Numbered from the stretch's first letter, positions 52,669 to 61,102 are shown. The stretch: DNA of 64,000 bases from CAVQZA01 sp963724805 (GCA_963724805.1 CAVRWA010000011.1:744001-808000), one strand, 5' to 3'. Translations and numbers: made by a program. The notes: a model not told the origin generated them from the sequence alone.

Positions 52669-53060
52669 TGGGTCGCCAGGAACTCCCGGTAGGCCGGCGC
52701 GTCGAGCAGCGCCTCCACCTCGGCGGGGTCGGAGAGGCGGACACGGATCAGCCACCCTTCGCCGTAGGGATCCTCGTTCACGGTCTCGGGCGCGTCGAGC
52801 ACGGCCTGGTTCACCTCGAGCACCTCACCCGAGAGCGGCGCGATCAGGTCGGAGACGGCCTTCACCGACTCGACCTCGCCGTACGAGGTATCGATGGAAA
52901 CCGTGTCACCAACGGCCGGCGGCTCGTAGTGGACGAGCTCGCCGAGCGCGTCCTGGGCGAACCAGGTCACACCGAGCGTCGCCTCGTCGCCCTCGATCCG
53001 GGCCCAGTCGTGCTCGCGGTGGTACTTCAGCCCGTCGGGGTAGCTCTCCGGTGCGGCCAC
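52665..53060 (-). CDS. gcvH: glycine cleavage H protein
   Basis: 131 residues, carries the lipoyl arm. LKYHREHDWARIEGDEATLGVTWF-type start (key residues H-x-W and G-I-T), DTSYGEVESVKAVSD with the lipoyl Lys in SVKAVSD, and NEDPYGEGWLIRVRL. GTG start 3 bases after the gcvT stop. Coupled to gcvPA by GTGA. Confidence 0.96.
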   Translation of the reverse strand: MAAPESYPDGLKYHREHDWARIEGDEATLGVTWFAQDALGELVHYEPPAVGDTVSIDTSYGEVESVKAVSDLIAPLSGEVLEVNQAVLDAPETVNEDPYGEGWLIRVRLSDPAEVEALLDAPAYREFLATQ

Positions 53061-53063
53061 AGA

Positions 53064-54116
53064 TCAGCGCTCCTCTCGCTTGTAGATCGGCTTCCTCACG
53101 ATCGTCGCGCGACGCGGACGTCCGCGTACGTCGATCGTAATCTCCTTGCCCGGCTCGGCGGCGGGAGAAGGCACGTAGCCCATCCCGATCCCGACGTCCA
53201 GCATCGGCGAGTGCGAGCCGGAGGTCACCTCGCCGCCGCCCTCGATCGGCATCCCGTGGCGCGGGATCGCCTTCTCGGCCATCACGAACGCGACGAGCTT
53301 CCGCGCCGGGCCCTCAGCCTCGATCCGGCGCAGCTCGGCGGCGCCCGTGAACTCCTTCTCGAGCGCGCAGACCCAGCCGAGCCCGGCCGAGATCGCATCG
53401 GTCTCCGGGGTGATGTCGTTCCCGTGCAGCGGATAGCAGACCTCGAGCCGCAGAGTGTCGCGTGCGCCGAGCCCGCAGGGGACGGCGCCGCGCGCGAGCA
53501 CGGCGTCCCAGAGCGCAGGGGTGTCCTCGGCCATGGTGAGGAGCTCGCAGCCGGGCTCGCCCGTGTACCCGGTGCGGTTCACCATGCATTCGATCCCGTC
53601 GAGCGTGCTCATCGAAAACGTGAACGCGGGCGCGTCGTCCAGCTCCAGCCGCTCGAGTGCGTGCGGCCCCTGTACGGCAACCAGGCCGTACTCGGCCGAG
53701 CGGTCGGTCACCTCGGTGCCCCGCACCTCGCGCTCCTTCAGCCAGGCGAAGGCGGCGTCCTTGTTTCCGGCGTTCACGATCAGGAGGTAGCGGTGCGGCT
53801 CGAGCCTGTAGGCGATCAGGTCGTCGACGATCCCGCCGCGCTCGTTCGGGAGCAGCGTGTACTGGGCCGCGCCGGGTGCGATCCGCTCGAGATCGTTCGA
53901 GAGCACCGACTGCAGGAACGCCGTCGCCTGAGGGCCCTCCACCTCGAGCTCCCCCATGTGCGAGACGTCGAACGCGCCGCAGTCGCCGCGCACCGCCCTG
54001 TGCTCGGGGATCACGCCCTCGTACTGGACGGGCATTTCCCAGCCTGCGAAGGGCACCATGCGCGCACCGAGCGCGACGTGGCGGTCGAAGAGCGGCGTCC
54101 GCTGCAGCGTCTGCAT
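53064..54116 (-). CDS. gcvT: glycine cleavage T protein (aminomethyltransferase)
   Basis: Transfers the one-carbon unit to tetrahydrofolate and releases ammonia. 350 residues. The N-terminal RTPLFDRHVALGARMVPFAGW, GAFDVSHMGE, NAGNKD, TGYTGEPGCEL and GLGARDTLRLEVCYPLHGND are all canonical. ATG start lies inside a GCATCCCC/GGGGATGC hairpin. It follows the ftsZ stop by 54 bases with no promoter or riboswitch seen, so it may be read from the division operon. Confidence 0.95.
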   Translation of the reverse strand: MQTLQRTPLFDRHVALGARMVPFAGWEMPVQYEGVIPEHRAVRGDCGAFDVSHMGELEVEGPQATAFLQSVLSNDLERIAPGAAQYTLLPNERGGIVDDLIAYRLEPHRYLLIVNAGNKDAAFAWLKEREVRGTEVTDRSAEYGLVAVQGPHALERLELDDAPAFTFSMSTLDGIECMVNRTGYTGEPGCELLTMAEDTPALWDAVLARGAVPCGLGARDTLRLEVCYPLHGNDITPETDAISAGLGWVCALEKEFTGAAELRRIEAEGPARKLVAFVMAEKAIPRHGMPIEGGGEVTSGSHSPMLDVGIGMGYVPSPAAEPGKEITIDVRGRPRRATIVRKPIYKREER

Positions 54117-54131
54117 CCCCGCGGGGGATGC
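54113..54131 (-). promoter_or_regulatory. hairpin over the gcvT start codon
   Basis: GCATCCCC (54113-54120) and GGGGATGC (54124-54131) pair perfectly around a 3-base loop. The gcvT ATG at 54116-54114 is inside the stem, and no clear ribosome site is free, so translation is probably limited unless the structure is opened. It could also act as a partial terminator after ftsZ. Confidence 0.5.
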
Positions 54132-54170
54132 TACTGGTCTCGCCCGGCGCCGGAGCGCCTGCGAAGGCGG

Positions 54171-55244
54171 CTAGGACTCGCGCAGGAAGGACGGCACCTC
54201 GAGCGCCTCCTCCGAGACCTCGAAGCCGCCGGTCTCCGCGGGCGCGGCCGCGCTCGGCGTCGGCGCCTCGAGCGCGCCCTCGCGGCGGCGACGGCGGCGC
54301 TGGGCGCCGAACCCGGTGGCGATCACGACGACGCGGATGTCGTCGCGCATCCCGTCGTCGATCACGGCGCCGAAGATCACGTTCGCGTTCTGGTCGGCCG
54401 CGCCGGTCACGACCTCTGCGGCCTCGTTGACCTCGAACAGGCCGATCTCTGACCCGCCGGTGATGTTGAGCAGGATTCCGGTCGCGCCCTCGATCGACGA
54501 TTCGAGCAGCGGTGAGGAGACGGCGTTGCGCGCCGCCTCGGCGGCGCGGTTCTCGCCCGCGGCCGTGCCGATCCCCATCAGGGCCGAGCCGGCGTCGCTC
54601 ATGATCGTGCGCACGTCGGCGAAGTCGAGGTTGACGAGCCCCGGGACGGTGATCAGATCGGTGATCCCCTGGACGCCCTGGCGGAGCACGTCGTCGGCCA
54701 TGCCGAAGGCCTCGCCGAGCGAGGTCTTCTTCTCGACCACCTGTAGCAGCCGGTCGTTCTCGATCACGATGAGCGTGTCGACCTGGTCGCGGAGCTGATC
54801 GATTCCGGCTTCCGCCTGGTCGGAGCGCTTGCGGCCCTCGAAGCTGAACGGGCGGGTCACGACACCGACGGTGAGGGCGTCGAGCTCACGCGCGAGCCCG
54901 GCGATCACGGGCGCGGCACCGGTGCCGGTGCCGCCTCCCTCGCCGGCGGTGACGAACACCATGTCGGCGCCCTTCAGCGCCTCCTTCAACTCGTCGCGCG
55001 TCTCTACCGCGGCCGCCTGGCCGACCACCGGGTCCGCGCCGGCGCCGAGGCCGCGCGTGACCTTCGCCCCGATGTGGATCTTCACGTCGGCGTCGCACAT
55101 CAGCAGCGCCTGCGCGTCGGTGTTCACGGCGATGAACTCGACGCCCGTGAGTCCCGCGTCGACCATCCGGTTGACGGCGTTCGTCCCGCCGCCGCCGACG
55201 CCGACGACCTTGATCACTGCCAGGTAGTTCGCACGCTCTGCCAT
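54171..55244 (-). CDS. ftsZ: cell division protein FtsZ
   Basis: Tubulin-like GTPase forming the division ring. 357 residues. KVVGVGGGGTNAVNRM, the GTP loop GGGTGTGAAP, RPFSFEGRKR, and NITGGSEIGLFEVNEAAEVV are present. The C-terminal linker is short (about 45 residues) and ends in the EVPSFLRES tail peptide that binds partner proteins such as SepF. ATG 55244 chosen over a GTG-like upstream frame because of the conserved AERANYLAVIKV start. A TTGACA-TACCCT promoter lies 68-96 bases upstream, in addition to readthrough from ftsQ. Confidence 0.97.
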   Translation of the reverse strand: MAERANYLAVIKVVGVGGGGTNAVNRMVDAGLTGVEFIAVNTDAQALLMCDADVKIHIGAKVTRGLGAGADPVVGQAAAVETRDELKEALKGADMVFVTAGEGGGTGTGAAPVIAGLARELDALTVGVVTRPFSFEGRKRSDQAEAGIDQLRDQVDTLIVIENDRLLQVVEKKTSLGEAFGMADDVLRQGVQGITDLITVPGLVNLDFADVRTIMSDAGSALMGIGTAAGENRAAEAARNAVSSPLLESSIEGATGILLNITGGSEIGLFEVNEAAEVVTGAADQNANVIFGAVIDDGMRDDIRVVVIATGFGAQRRRRRREGALEAPTPSAAAPAETGGFEVSEEALEVPSFLRES

Positions 55245-55311
55245 AGTCTCAACCAGGCTCGACCTGAAGCTGTACTGGAGCGTACGCCCCGCGAGCCTCT
55301 CCTTTCGACGC

Positions 55312-55340
55312 AGGGTACGTGCCGTCGTCCTGGCTGTCAA
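55312..55340 (-). promoter_or_regulatory. sigma-70-type promoter of ftsZ
   Basis: On the minus strand TTGACA (55340-55335) and TACCCT (55317-55312) are separated by exactly 17 bases. Transcription would start about 60 bases before the ftsZ ATG. The best match to a housekeeping promoter seen in the window. Confidence 0.7.
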
Positions 55341-55369
55341 CGCGGATCCCGCTCCGTTGAGCGCGCCAA

Positions 55370-55399
55370 ACTCTCAACCTAAACCTACGACTTGAGAGT
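55370..55399. terminator. hairpin at the end of ftsQ
   Basis: ACTCTCAA (55370-55377) pairs with TTGAGAGT (55392-55399), 14-base loop; adjacent CCAA/TTGG bases extend it with one offset. It overlaps the ftsQ stop codon and lies just upstream of the ftsZ promoter, so it may reduce readthrough and isolate ftsZ transcription. Confidence 0.4.
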
Positions 55400-56192
55400 T
55401 GGATCCGGAGACCGGACGCTCGGGGACCGTGACGTCGAGGTAGCTGCCGGGTGTCGTGGGCACACTGTCGAGGAGCTGCTTCGCGATGATGAGCTTGAGC
55501 CTCATGTCGGTCGTGTCGCCGACCACGAGCGCGAGCCCCGAGCGCAGGTGCAGGGTGACAGAGCCGTCCTTGGTCTCAACCGAGGTGACGGGGACCGGGA
55601 ACTTGACCCGGACGAGCGGTGCGACGGCCGCGACCGCGCTCAAGGCGTTCGGGTCCGACAACATAGCCCCGAGCGAAGCGTCGATCTCGCGGGTGACCCA
55701 GATCCGGGCCATCCGTGGGAGCTGGCCCGGCGTGAGTCGGCGCATGATCCGGCCGCGTGCGGAGACGAGCCACGACTCGTCCGCGCGGCGCAGCACTGCC
55801 ACCGGGCGCTCGGGCGTGACTGTGACCGTGAGGGTGTGCGGGAAGCCGCGGTCATAGGTGACCGAGAGGATGTCGGGGAGGGCACCCACGCGGCGGGTGA
55901 TCGTGTCGCCGCCGAGCGCAAGCAGGCTCGACCCCTCCAGTGATCCGAGCGCGTCTCGAACCTCCTTCGACGCGGCAGGTGAGGCGCCGCGCACCTCGAT
56001 CTTGCGGATCGCGAACAGGGAGGTCTCGCGCGAGACGAGGTAGACGCCGACCGCGGCCGCGACGAGAAGCGCGCAGGCCATGAGCGCCCGGCCGGACGGG
56101 AGCAGCCGGGCCGCGCGCGACAGCATCCCCTGTCGCGGGAACGGCAGCACAGCAGCGCGGGCAGGCTGCTTCGATCGGCTCGCGCCGGGCAT
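55374..56192 (-). CDS. ftsQ: cell division protein FtsQ/DivIB
   Basis: Bitopic division protein linking cytoplasmic and periplasmic parts of the divisome. 272 residues: basic cytoplasmic tail (1-36), one membrane helix (about 37-55), then the POTRA domain beginning LFAIRKIEVRGASPAASKEV and a beta domain with TVTPERPVAVL and RIMRRL. The C-terminal part contains SYLDVTVPERPV, the usual end. Between the phosphatase gene (32 bases upstream) and ftsZ. No ftsA is between them. Confidence 0.9.
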   Translation of the reverse strand: MPGASRSKQPARAAVLPFPRQGMLSRAARLLPSGRALMACALLVAAAVGVYLVSRETSLFAIRKIEVRGASPAASKEVRDALGSLEGSSLLALGGDTITRRVGALPDILSVTYDRGFPHTLTVTVTPERPVAVLRRADESWLVSARGRIMRRLTPGQLPRMARIWVTREIDASLGAMLSDPNALSAVAAVAPLVRVKFPVPVTSVETKDGSVTLHLRSGLALVVGDTTDMRLKLIIAKQLLDSVPTTPGSYLDVTVPERPVSGSNSQVVGLG

Positions 56193-56224
56193 GGGCGCAA
56201 CCTTCGCCGCCGAGGCGCTCCCTC

Positions 56225-56932
56225 CTACCCGCGCAGGCGCGCGCGTGCGCGGTCGAGCTCCGTCTCCGCAGCCCCGCCCGTCAGCAGGTACTCAGAGGCG
56301 CCGCCGTAGCGACGATCGAGCTCAGCCAACACCTTCTCCATCGCGGCCGCCGAGGCGCCGTCCACGAAGCCCTCCCTGCGCTTTCGCTCGCGAGGCTGCT
56401 CCGCCTCGGCAACCCACGCTCGAAGCTCGGCGGCAAGGTTCTCCTCGCTCTCGGCCCAGTCGGCGGCCACGGCGCTCACCTCGACGCCTGCGACCCGCAG
56501 GAGCAGTGCCGCGACGAGTCCCGTTCGGTCCCGCCCCACGAGGCAATGGACCACCACGCCTCCCTCCGGCGCCTGCGCTACGGCGCCGATCGCCCTGGCG
56601 AAGTTGCGATGGAACGTCTCGAGCATGTCGAGGTAGGCGTCCTCGAGCTGGAGAGCCAGTTCACCGCGGATCAGATCGAGGGGGCAGAGGTCGAGATGGA
56701 TCACGTCGATCGGGCGAGGATCGGGCAGATCGACGGCTAGCTCGTCCGGCCGTCGGAGATCGACGGCCGTGCAAACCCCGTAGTCGAGCAGCGCCTGCCA
56801 GCCGGTCGCACTCAGCCGTCGGAGGTTGTCGGAGCGCACGACCCCTCCGAACCTGGTCTCGGCGCCGTCCTCGGTCGGCAGTCCGCCGAGATCGCGAACA
56901 TTCCGGCAGCCGTCCCACGCGAGCGTTCTCAT
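56225..56932 (-). CDS. protein tyrosine phosphatase-like enzyme in the division cluster
   Basis: 235 residues. The P-loop is HCLVGRDRTG near residue 128, matching the HCxxGxxRT signature of tyrosine/dual-specificity phosphatases of the IphP/PF13350 kind. The N-terminal NVRDLGGL and GGVVRSDNLRRL are typical, and the acidic residue lies in DLRRPDEL. It may act on phosphotyrosine/serine proteins or phosphoinositides. ATG overlaps the murB stop as ATGA, so it is in the mur/fts operon, where such a gene is not standard. Confidence 0.9.
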   Translation of the reverse strand: MRTLAWDGCRNVRDLGGLPTEDGAETRFGGVVRSDNLRRLSATGWQALLDYGVCTAVDLRRPDELAVDLPDPRPIDVIHLDLCPLDLIRGELALQLEDAYLDMLETFHRNFARAIGAVAQAPEGGVVVHCLVGRDRTGLVAALLLRVAGVEVSAVAADWAESEENLAAELRAWVAEAEQPRERKRREGFVDGASAAAMEKVLAELDRRYGGASEYLLTGGAAETELDRARARLRG

Positions 56933-57801
56933 TGAAGCTCGATCGGGCCGAGGAGCTCCACCTCGTGGACGAGCTCGACGCCGAAGCGCTCGCGCGCACG
57001 CCGACGGGCCTCCTCCATCAACGCGAGGCAGTCGGCGGTCGTCGCCCCGCCGGCGTTCTCGATGAAGTTCGCGTGCCGGGGCGAGATCACGGCGCCGCCG
57101 ATCCGGTGCCCCTTCAGCCCGCAGGCCTCGAGCATCGCGCCGGCACCGACCTCGTGCTCGGGATTCTTGAACACGCTGCCGAACGTGCGCTTGTTCGTCG
57201 GCTGCGTCGCCTTGCGCTTCGCCTGGAGGTCGGCGACGACGGCCTTGATCTCGGCCTCGGGCCGCGGCGAGAGCCGGAACTCGACCCGCGCGACCACCTG
57301 CCCGTGACGGAGCTCCGAGTGGCGGTACGAGAGGCCGAGCTCTTTCGGCGTGAGCCAGCCGCAGCCCTCCGCGGTCACGACGAACGCTCTGACCAGGATC
57401 TCGCTCCAGTCGCTGCCGTAGGCGCCCGCGTTCATCCAGACGCCGCCCCCGGTCGTGCCCGGGATCGCGCAGGCGAACTCGAAGCCCCCGAGCCCTGCGG
57501 CACGCGCGCGATGGAGGCAGACAGCGTTCGAAGCGCCGCCTCCGGCGAGCAGGAGGTCACGGTCGGTTCCGGCCTCGGCGAGCTCGCCTTCGAGCCTGAG
57601 CACGAGCGCCGCCACGCCTTCGTCGGCGACGAGCAGGTTCGAGCCGAGCCCCACCGTCGCGACAGGGAGGCCGCGCTCGGCCGCCCACGCCAGCGCCTGC
57701 TCGAGCTCGGCCAGGCTTCCCGGCCGGCCGAACGCGAGCGCCGGCCCGCCCGTCCCGATCGTGGTGAAGGCCGAGAGCGAGACCTGGTCGGCGATCTTCA
57801 C
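56929..57801 (-). CDS. murB: UDP-N-acetylenolpyruvoylglucosamine reductase
   Basis: Reduces UDP-GlcNAc-enolpyruvate to UDP-MurNAc with FAD and NADPH. 290 residues, type without the extra inserted domain. LSAFTTIGTGGPALAF, TVGLGSNLLVADEGV, FACAIPGTTGGGVWMNAGAYGS, SYRHSEL and FGSVFKNP are typical FAD and substrate segments; GAMLEACGLKGHRIGGA and the final Glu region (HEVELLG) complete it. GTG start overlaps the murC stop as GTGA. Confidence 0.95.
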   Translation of the reverse strand: MKIADQVSLSAFTTIGTGGPALAFGRPGSLAELEQALAWAAERGLPVATVGLGSNLLVADEGVAALVLRLEGELAEAGTDRDLLLAGGGASNAVCLHRARAAGLGGFEFACAIPGTTGGGVWMNAGAYGSDWSEILVRAFVVTAEGCGWLTPKELGLSYRHSELRHGQVVARVEFRLSPRPEAEIKAVVADLQAKRKATQPTNKRTFGSVFKNPEHEVGAGAMLEACGLKGHRIGGAVISPRHANFIENAGGATTADCLALMEEARRRARERFGVELVHEVELLGPIELQ

Positions 57802-58970
57802 GCGAGCGCGTCCAGGAGCAACGGGACGGCGCGGTCGACGTCTCCGGCGCCCGCGACGAGCACGAGGTCGTGCGGGCGTGCCCAGCCGGCGACGATGTGC
57901 GCCGCGTCCGTCAACGCGGGCGCCCAGCCGATCGCCATCCCCGGACGGGCCTCCGAGAGCGCGGCCACGACCGAGCGCCCGCTCACCGACGGCTCCTCAC
58001 GGGCCGCGTACACATCGGTGACGCAGGCGGCGTCCGCCGCGGCGAGCGCCGCGCCGAGCTCGTGGGCGAGGTGGCGCGTCCGCGAGGGAAGGTGCGGCTG
58101 GAAGAGGACGAGCACCCGCGCCGGCCCGAGCTCCCGCGCGGCGGCGATCGAGGCCGCGAGCTCGGTCGGGTGGTGCGCGTAGTCGTCGTAGATCCGGATG
58201 CCACCGGTCTCGCCGGCGAGCTCGAACCGCCGCGCGGCGCCGCGGAAGCGCGCAAGCGCCTCGGCCGCTTCGCCCCGCGGGACGCCGGCCAGCTCGAGCG
58301 CGGCGAGCGCGGCGGCGGCGTTCACCCGGTTGTGCGCGCCCGGGACGGCGAGCAGGAACTCCACCGGCTCGAGCTCCCAGCCGCGCACGACGTGGGGCAC
58401 CTCCGCGGCCCAGAGCTCGAACAGCTCCTCCACCTCGGCCCCCGACGCGAAGGTCGCGTGATGATCGAGCTCGATGTTCGTGACGACCGCGATCTCCGGC
58501 CGGAGCCTCGCGACCGTGCGGTCGGACTCGTCACCCTCGACGACGAGCCAGCCTTCCCCCGCTCGCGCGTTGCCTCCGAGCTGCGGCAGCTCGGCGCCCA
58601 GAACCATGGCTGGGTCGCGGCCGGTCTCGGCGAGCGCGAACGCGATCATCCCGGTGGTGGTCGTCTTCCCGTGCGCGCCGGCGACCACGATCGATCGGCG
58701 CAGCGAGACGAGCTCCGCGAGCAGCTCTGCCCGCCTCGTGCCGGGGAACGACGGATACGCGCTCGAGACGATCGCCTCCCAGCCCTCGGGCGCCTCGGGC
58801 TCGGGCGAGACCGTGACGTGGATCCCGGCGGCGCGCACGTGCTCCAGATAGGGCGTCTCGTTGCGGTCCCAGCCGCCGACCTCGGCGCCCCAGGCACGGG
58901 CGAGCAGCGCATAGGCCGAGAGCCCGGCGCCGCCGATCCCCACGAACCAGAGCCGGCGGCCATCAAGCAA
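57798..58970 (-). CDS. murC: UDP-N-acetylmuramate--L-alanine ligase
   Basis: Adds L-Ala to UDP-MurNAc with ATP. 390 residues, on the short side (E. coli 491). RLWFVGIGGAGLSAYA at the N-terminus binds UDP-sugar, AGAHGKTTTTGMIAF is the ATP loop, EGDESDRTVARL follows, and VPGAHNRVNAAAAL and IYDDYAHHPTEL are canonical. Start is a TTG 8 bases inside the murG end, giving the LLDGRRLW start; no ATG fits. Alternative is a GTG 9 codons later, which would cut the Rossmann strand. Confidence 0.93.
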   Translation of the reverse strand: MLDGRRLWFVGIGGAGLSAYALLARAWGAEVGGWDRNETPYLEHVRAAGIHVTVSPEPEAPEGWEAIVSSAYPSFPGTRRAELLAELVSLRRSIVVAGAHGKTTTTGMIAFALAETGRDPAMVLGAELPQLGGNARAGEGWLVVEGDESDRTVARLRPEIAVVTNIELDHHATFASGAEVEELFELWAAEVPHVVRGWELEPVEFLLAVPGAHNRVNAAAALAALELAGVPRGEAAEALARFRGAARRFELAGETGGIRIYDDYAHHPTELAASIAAARELGPARVLVLFQPHLPSRTRHLAHELGAALAAADAACVTDVYAAREEPSVSGRSVVAALSEARPGMAIGWAPALTDAAHIVAGWARPHDLVLVAGAGDVDRAVPLLLDALA

Positions 58971-60024
58971 GGGCGAGGAGCTCCCTTGCGATCTCGTCTG
59001 CTGCGTCCGGCCGTGCGATGCGGAGCATCGCGGCACCCATCTCGGCCAGCCGCCCGGAGTCGTCGAGCAGCGAGCGGACGAGGGCCGGAACGGTCCAGAG
59101 CTCCGCTTCCGGGACCACCAGCGCGCCGCCCCCCGCGGCGAAGTAGCGCGCGTTCTTCGTCTGGTGGTCCGCGGTGACGTTCGGCGAGGGAACGAGCACC
59201 GCGGGCTTCCCCGCGGCGGCGACCTCCCATACCGAGCCGCCCGCGCGGGCGAGCACGAGGTCCGTGGCGGCGAGCGCGGCGCCGAAGTCGTCGGTCCAGG
59301 GCAGCAGGTGGTAGCCGTCACGGGCGACGCGACCGCGCAGGGTCTCGTAGTAGCGCTCGCCGCAGAGGTGGAGAACGGTGGGGCCCGACGTCGCGAACGC
59401 CTCCAGCACCGACTCGTTCAGCGCCTCCGCACCCTGGCTGCCGCCGAAGACCAGCAGCGCAGGGCCCTCGTCCGGCAGCGAGAAGAGCTGCCGCGCATCC
59501 TCGCGCGCGATCTGCGGCGCTCGCCGGATCGCGCGCCCCACGACCCGGTAGCGATCGCCGCCGCGGCCCGCGATCGCGTAGGCGAGAAAGACACGTCGCG
59601 CGAACGGCGCCGCCAGGCGGTTGGCGAGCCCGAGGTGCGCGTCGGCCTCGGTCAGGGCCGCGGGGATCTTCTTCCGCCAGGCGGCGTAGACCATAGGCCC
59701 GGCGACGTAGCCCCCGCCTCCGAGAACGACGTCGGGGCGGCGAGCCGCGAGGATCCGGGCGCAGGCCCGGGGCGCGCGCGCATCGACCGCGAGCGCGTGC
59801 GCCAACCCCCGTCCGAGACGGCGCGGCAGCCCCGCGACAGGGAAGGGATCGAACGCGTAGCCCGCCTCAGCGACGAGCCGCGCCTCGACCCGCTCCGGCG
59901 ACCCGGCGAACGTCACCAGCGCGCCGCGGGCGCTCAACGCCTCCGCCACCGCCAGCGACGGCAGCACGTGGCCGGCCGTCCCTCCGGCCGCGATCAGGCA
60001 CCTCGGCTCTCGCTGCTTTTCCAT
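58963..60024 (-). CDS. murG: UDP-GlcNAc transferase MurG
   Basis: Adds GlcNAc to lipid I, giving lipid II, at the membrane inner face. 353 residues. CLIAAGGTAGHVLPSLAVAEAL (key GGTxGH motif), GGGGYVAGP, the HEQN-equivalent region as TEADAHLGLAN, GGSQGAEALNE and AGGSVWEVAAAGKPAVLVP-like nucleotide-binding residues are seen. The start ATG lies 158 bases inside the ftsW frame, with no ribosome site. In place of the common GGTGGH it reads GGTAGH. Confidence 0.94.
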   Translation of the reverse strand: MEKQREPRCLIAAGGTAGHVLPSLAVAEALSARGALVTFAGSPERVEARLVAEAGYAFDPFPVAGLPRRLGRGLAHALAVDARAPRACARILAARRPDVVLGGGGYVAGPMVYAAWRKKIPAALTEADAHLGLANRLAAPFARRVFLAYAIAGRGGDRYRVVGRAIRRAPQIAREDARQLFSLPDEGPALLVFGGSQGAEALNESVLEAFATSGPTVLHLCGERYYETLRGRVARDGYHLLPWTDDFGAALAATDLVLARAGGSVWEVAAAGKPAVLVPSPNVTADHQTKNARYFAAGGGALVVPEAELWTVPALVRSLLDDSGRLAEMGAAMLRIARPDAADEIARELLALA

Positions 60025-61102
60025 GTCTGGTAGCGATGTTAAGGAGGATCCCGACCGCGACGAGCTGGACCACGAGATTCGAGCCGCCGTAGGACACGAA
60101 CGGGAGCGGGATTCCGGTCAGCGGCGCAAGGCCGAGCACGGCGGCGAGATTGATCACCGCCTGTCCGCATACGAGCGCCGTCAGTCCCGCCGCGAGCCGC
60201 GAGCCGAACGGATCGGCGCACTGCATCGCTATCCGCAGCCCGGCCCAGGCGAACGCCGCATAGGCGGCGATCACGAGCGTGGCGCCGATCAGCCCGAGCT
60301 CCTCGCCGATGATCGCGAAGATCATGTCTGTGTGCGCTTCGGGGAGGTAGAAGATCTTCTGGACGCCGTGGCCGAGGCCCACGCCGAAGATCCCGCCCGA
60401 GCCGAGCCCGATCATCGCCTGGACGGTCTGGAACCCGGCGCCCTGGGCGTCGTGCCACGGGTTGAGGAAGCTGAAGAAGCGCACGCGGCGATACGGCTCG
60501 AGGTAGATCGCGGCGAGCCCGAGCGCCGTCACGATCGCGGTGCCGCCGAAGAGGACGCCGACGGGCGTCCCGGAGACGAGCAGGATCGCGCCGACCATCA
60601 CGACGATCGCGATCACCGTCCCGAGGTCGGGCTCGAGCAGGATCAGCGCCGCGAACACGCCGACCAGCAGCCCGATCGGGCGCCACAGCTCCTTCAGCGT
60701 CCCGGGTGGCCTACGGCGTGCGAGGTACGCGGCGAGCCAAACTGCGAGCGCGAGCTTGGCGAGCTCGGACGGCTGGAAGACGGCCGGGCCGAAGGAGATC
60801 CAGCGGCGGGCGCCGTTCACCCGCGGGCCGATCACGAGCACGGCAGCACAGAGCCCGAGCGAGGTGACGATCAGCCCCGGCGCGAGGTGACGCAGCCTCC
60901 GGTAGTCGAAGCGCGATGCGACGATGAGGAGCGCGATCCCGAGCACCGCGTAGGTGCCCTGCCGCTTCAGGTACGACATCGGGTCGCCGTTCCCGAGCGC
61001 CGCCGACGCCGAGGTGGCGCTGTAGACCATCACCAGGCCGAAGGCCACGAGGCCGAGGGTGACGAGGATGAGGAGGTGCCACTCCAGCTGGCCGCGCTTC
61101 AT
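59867..61102 (-). CDS. ftsW: septal peptidoglycan polymerase FtsW
   Basis: SEDS-family polymerase of septal peptidoglycan. 411 residues and about ten helices, starting VMVYSATS after the first helix. GARRWISFGPAVFQPSELAKLAL, LLEPDLGT, GVGLGHGVQKIFYLPEAHTDMIFAIIGEELG and TGIPLPFVSYGGSN (by key parts) are the family signatures. The frame then runs on for about 52 residues, rich in Arg and Gly, inside murG in another frame. ATG directly follows the murD stop. Confidence 0.94.
   Translation of the reverse strand: MKRGQLEWHLLILVTLGLVAFGLVMVYSATSASAALGNGDPMSYLKRQGTYAVLGIALLIVASRFDYRRLRHLAPGLIVTSLGLCAAVLVIGPRVNGARRWISFGPAVFQPSELAKLALAVWLAAYLARRRPPGTLKELWRPIGLLVGVFAALILLEPDLGTVIAIVVMVGAILLVSGTPVGVLFGGTAIVTALGLAAIYLEPYRRVRFFSFLNPWHDAQGAGFQTVQAMIGLGSGGIFGVGLGHGVQKIFYLPEAHTDMIFAIIGEELGLIGATLVIAAYAAFAWAGLRIAMQCADPFGSRLAAGLTALVCGQAVINLAAVLGLAPLTGIPLPFVSYGGSNLVVQLVAVGILLNIATRHGKAARAEVPDRGRRDGRPRAAVAGGGGGVERPRRAGDVRRVAGAGRGAARR

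Noticed and set aside
51350..52744. Extension of the gcvPB frame to 949 codons
   Set aside because: The upstream part is antiphase coding of gcvPA; the GTGA overlap sets the gcvPB start.
54117..54170. Possible glycine riboswitch before gcvT
   Set aside because: Only 54 bases are available, too short for the tandem glycine aptamer, and no aptamer sequence is visible; only a start-codon hairpin is present.
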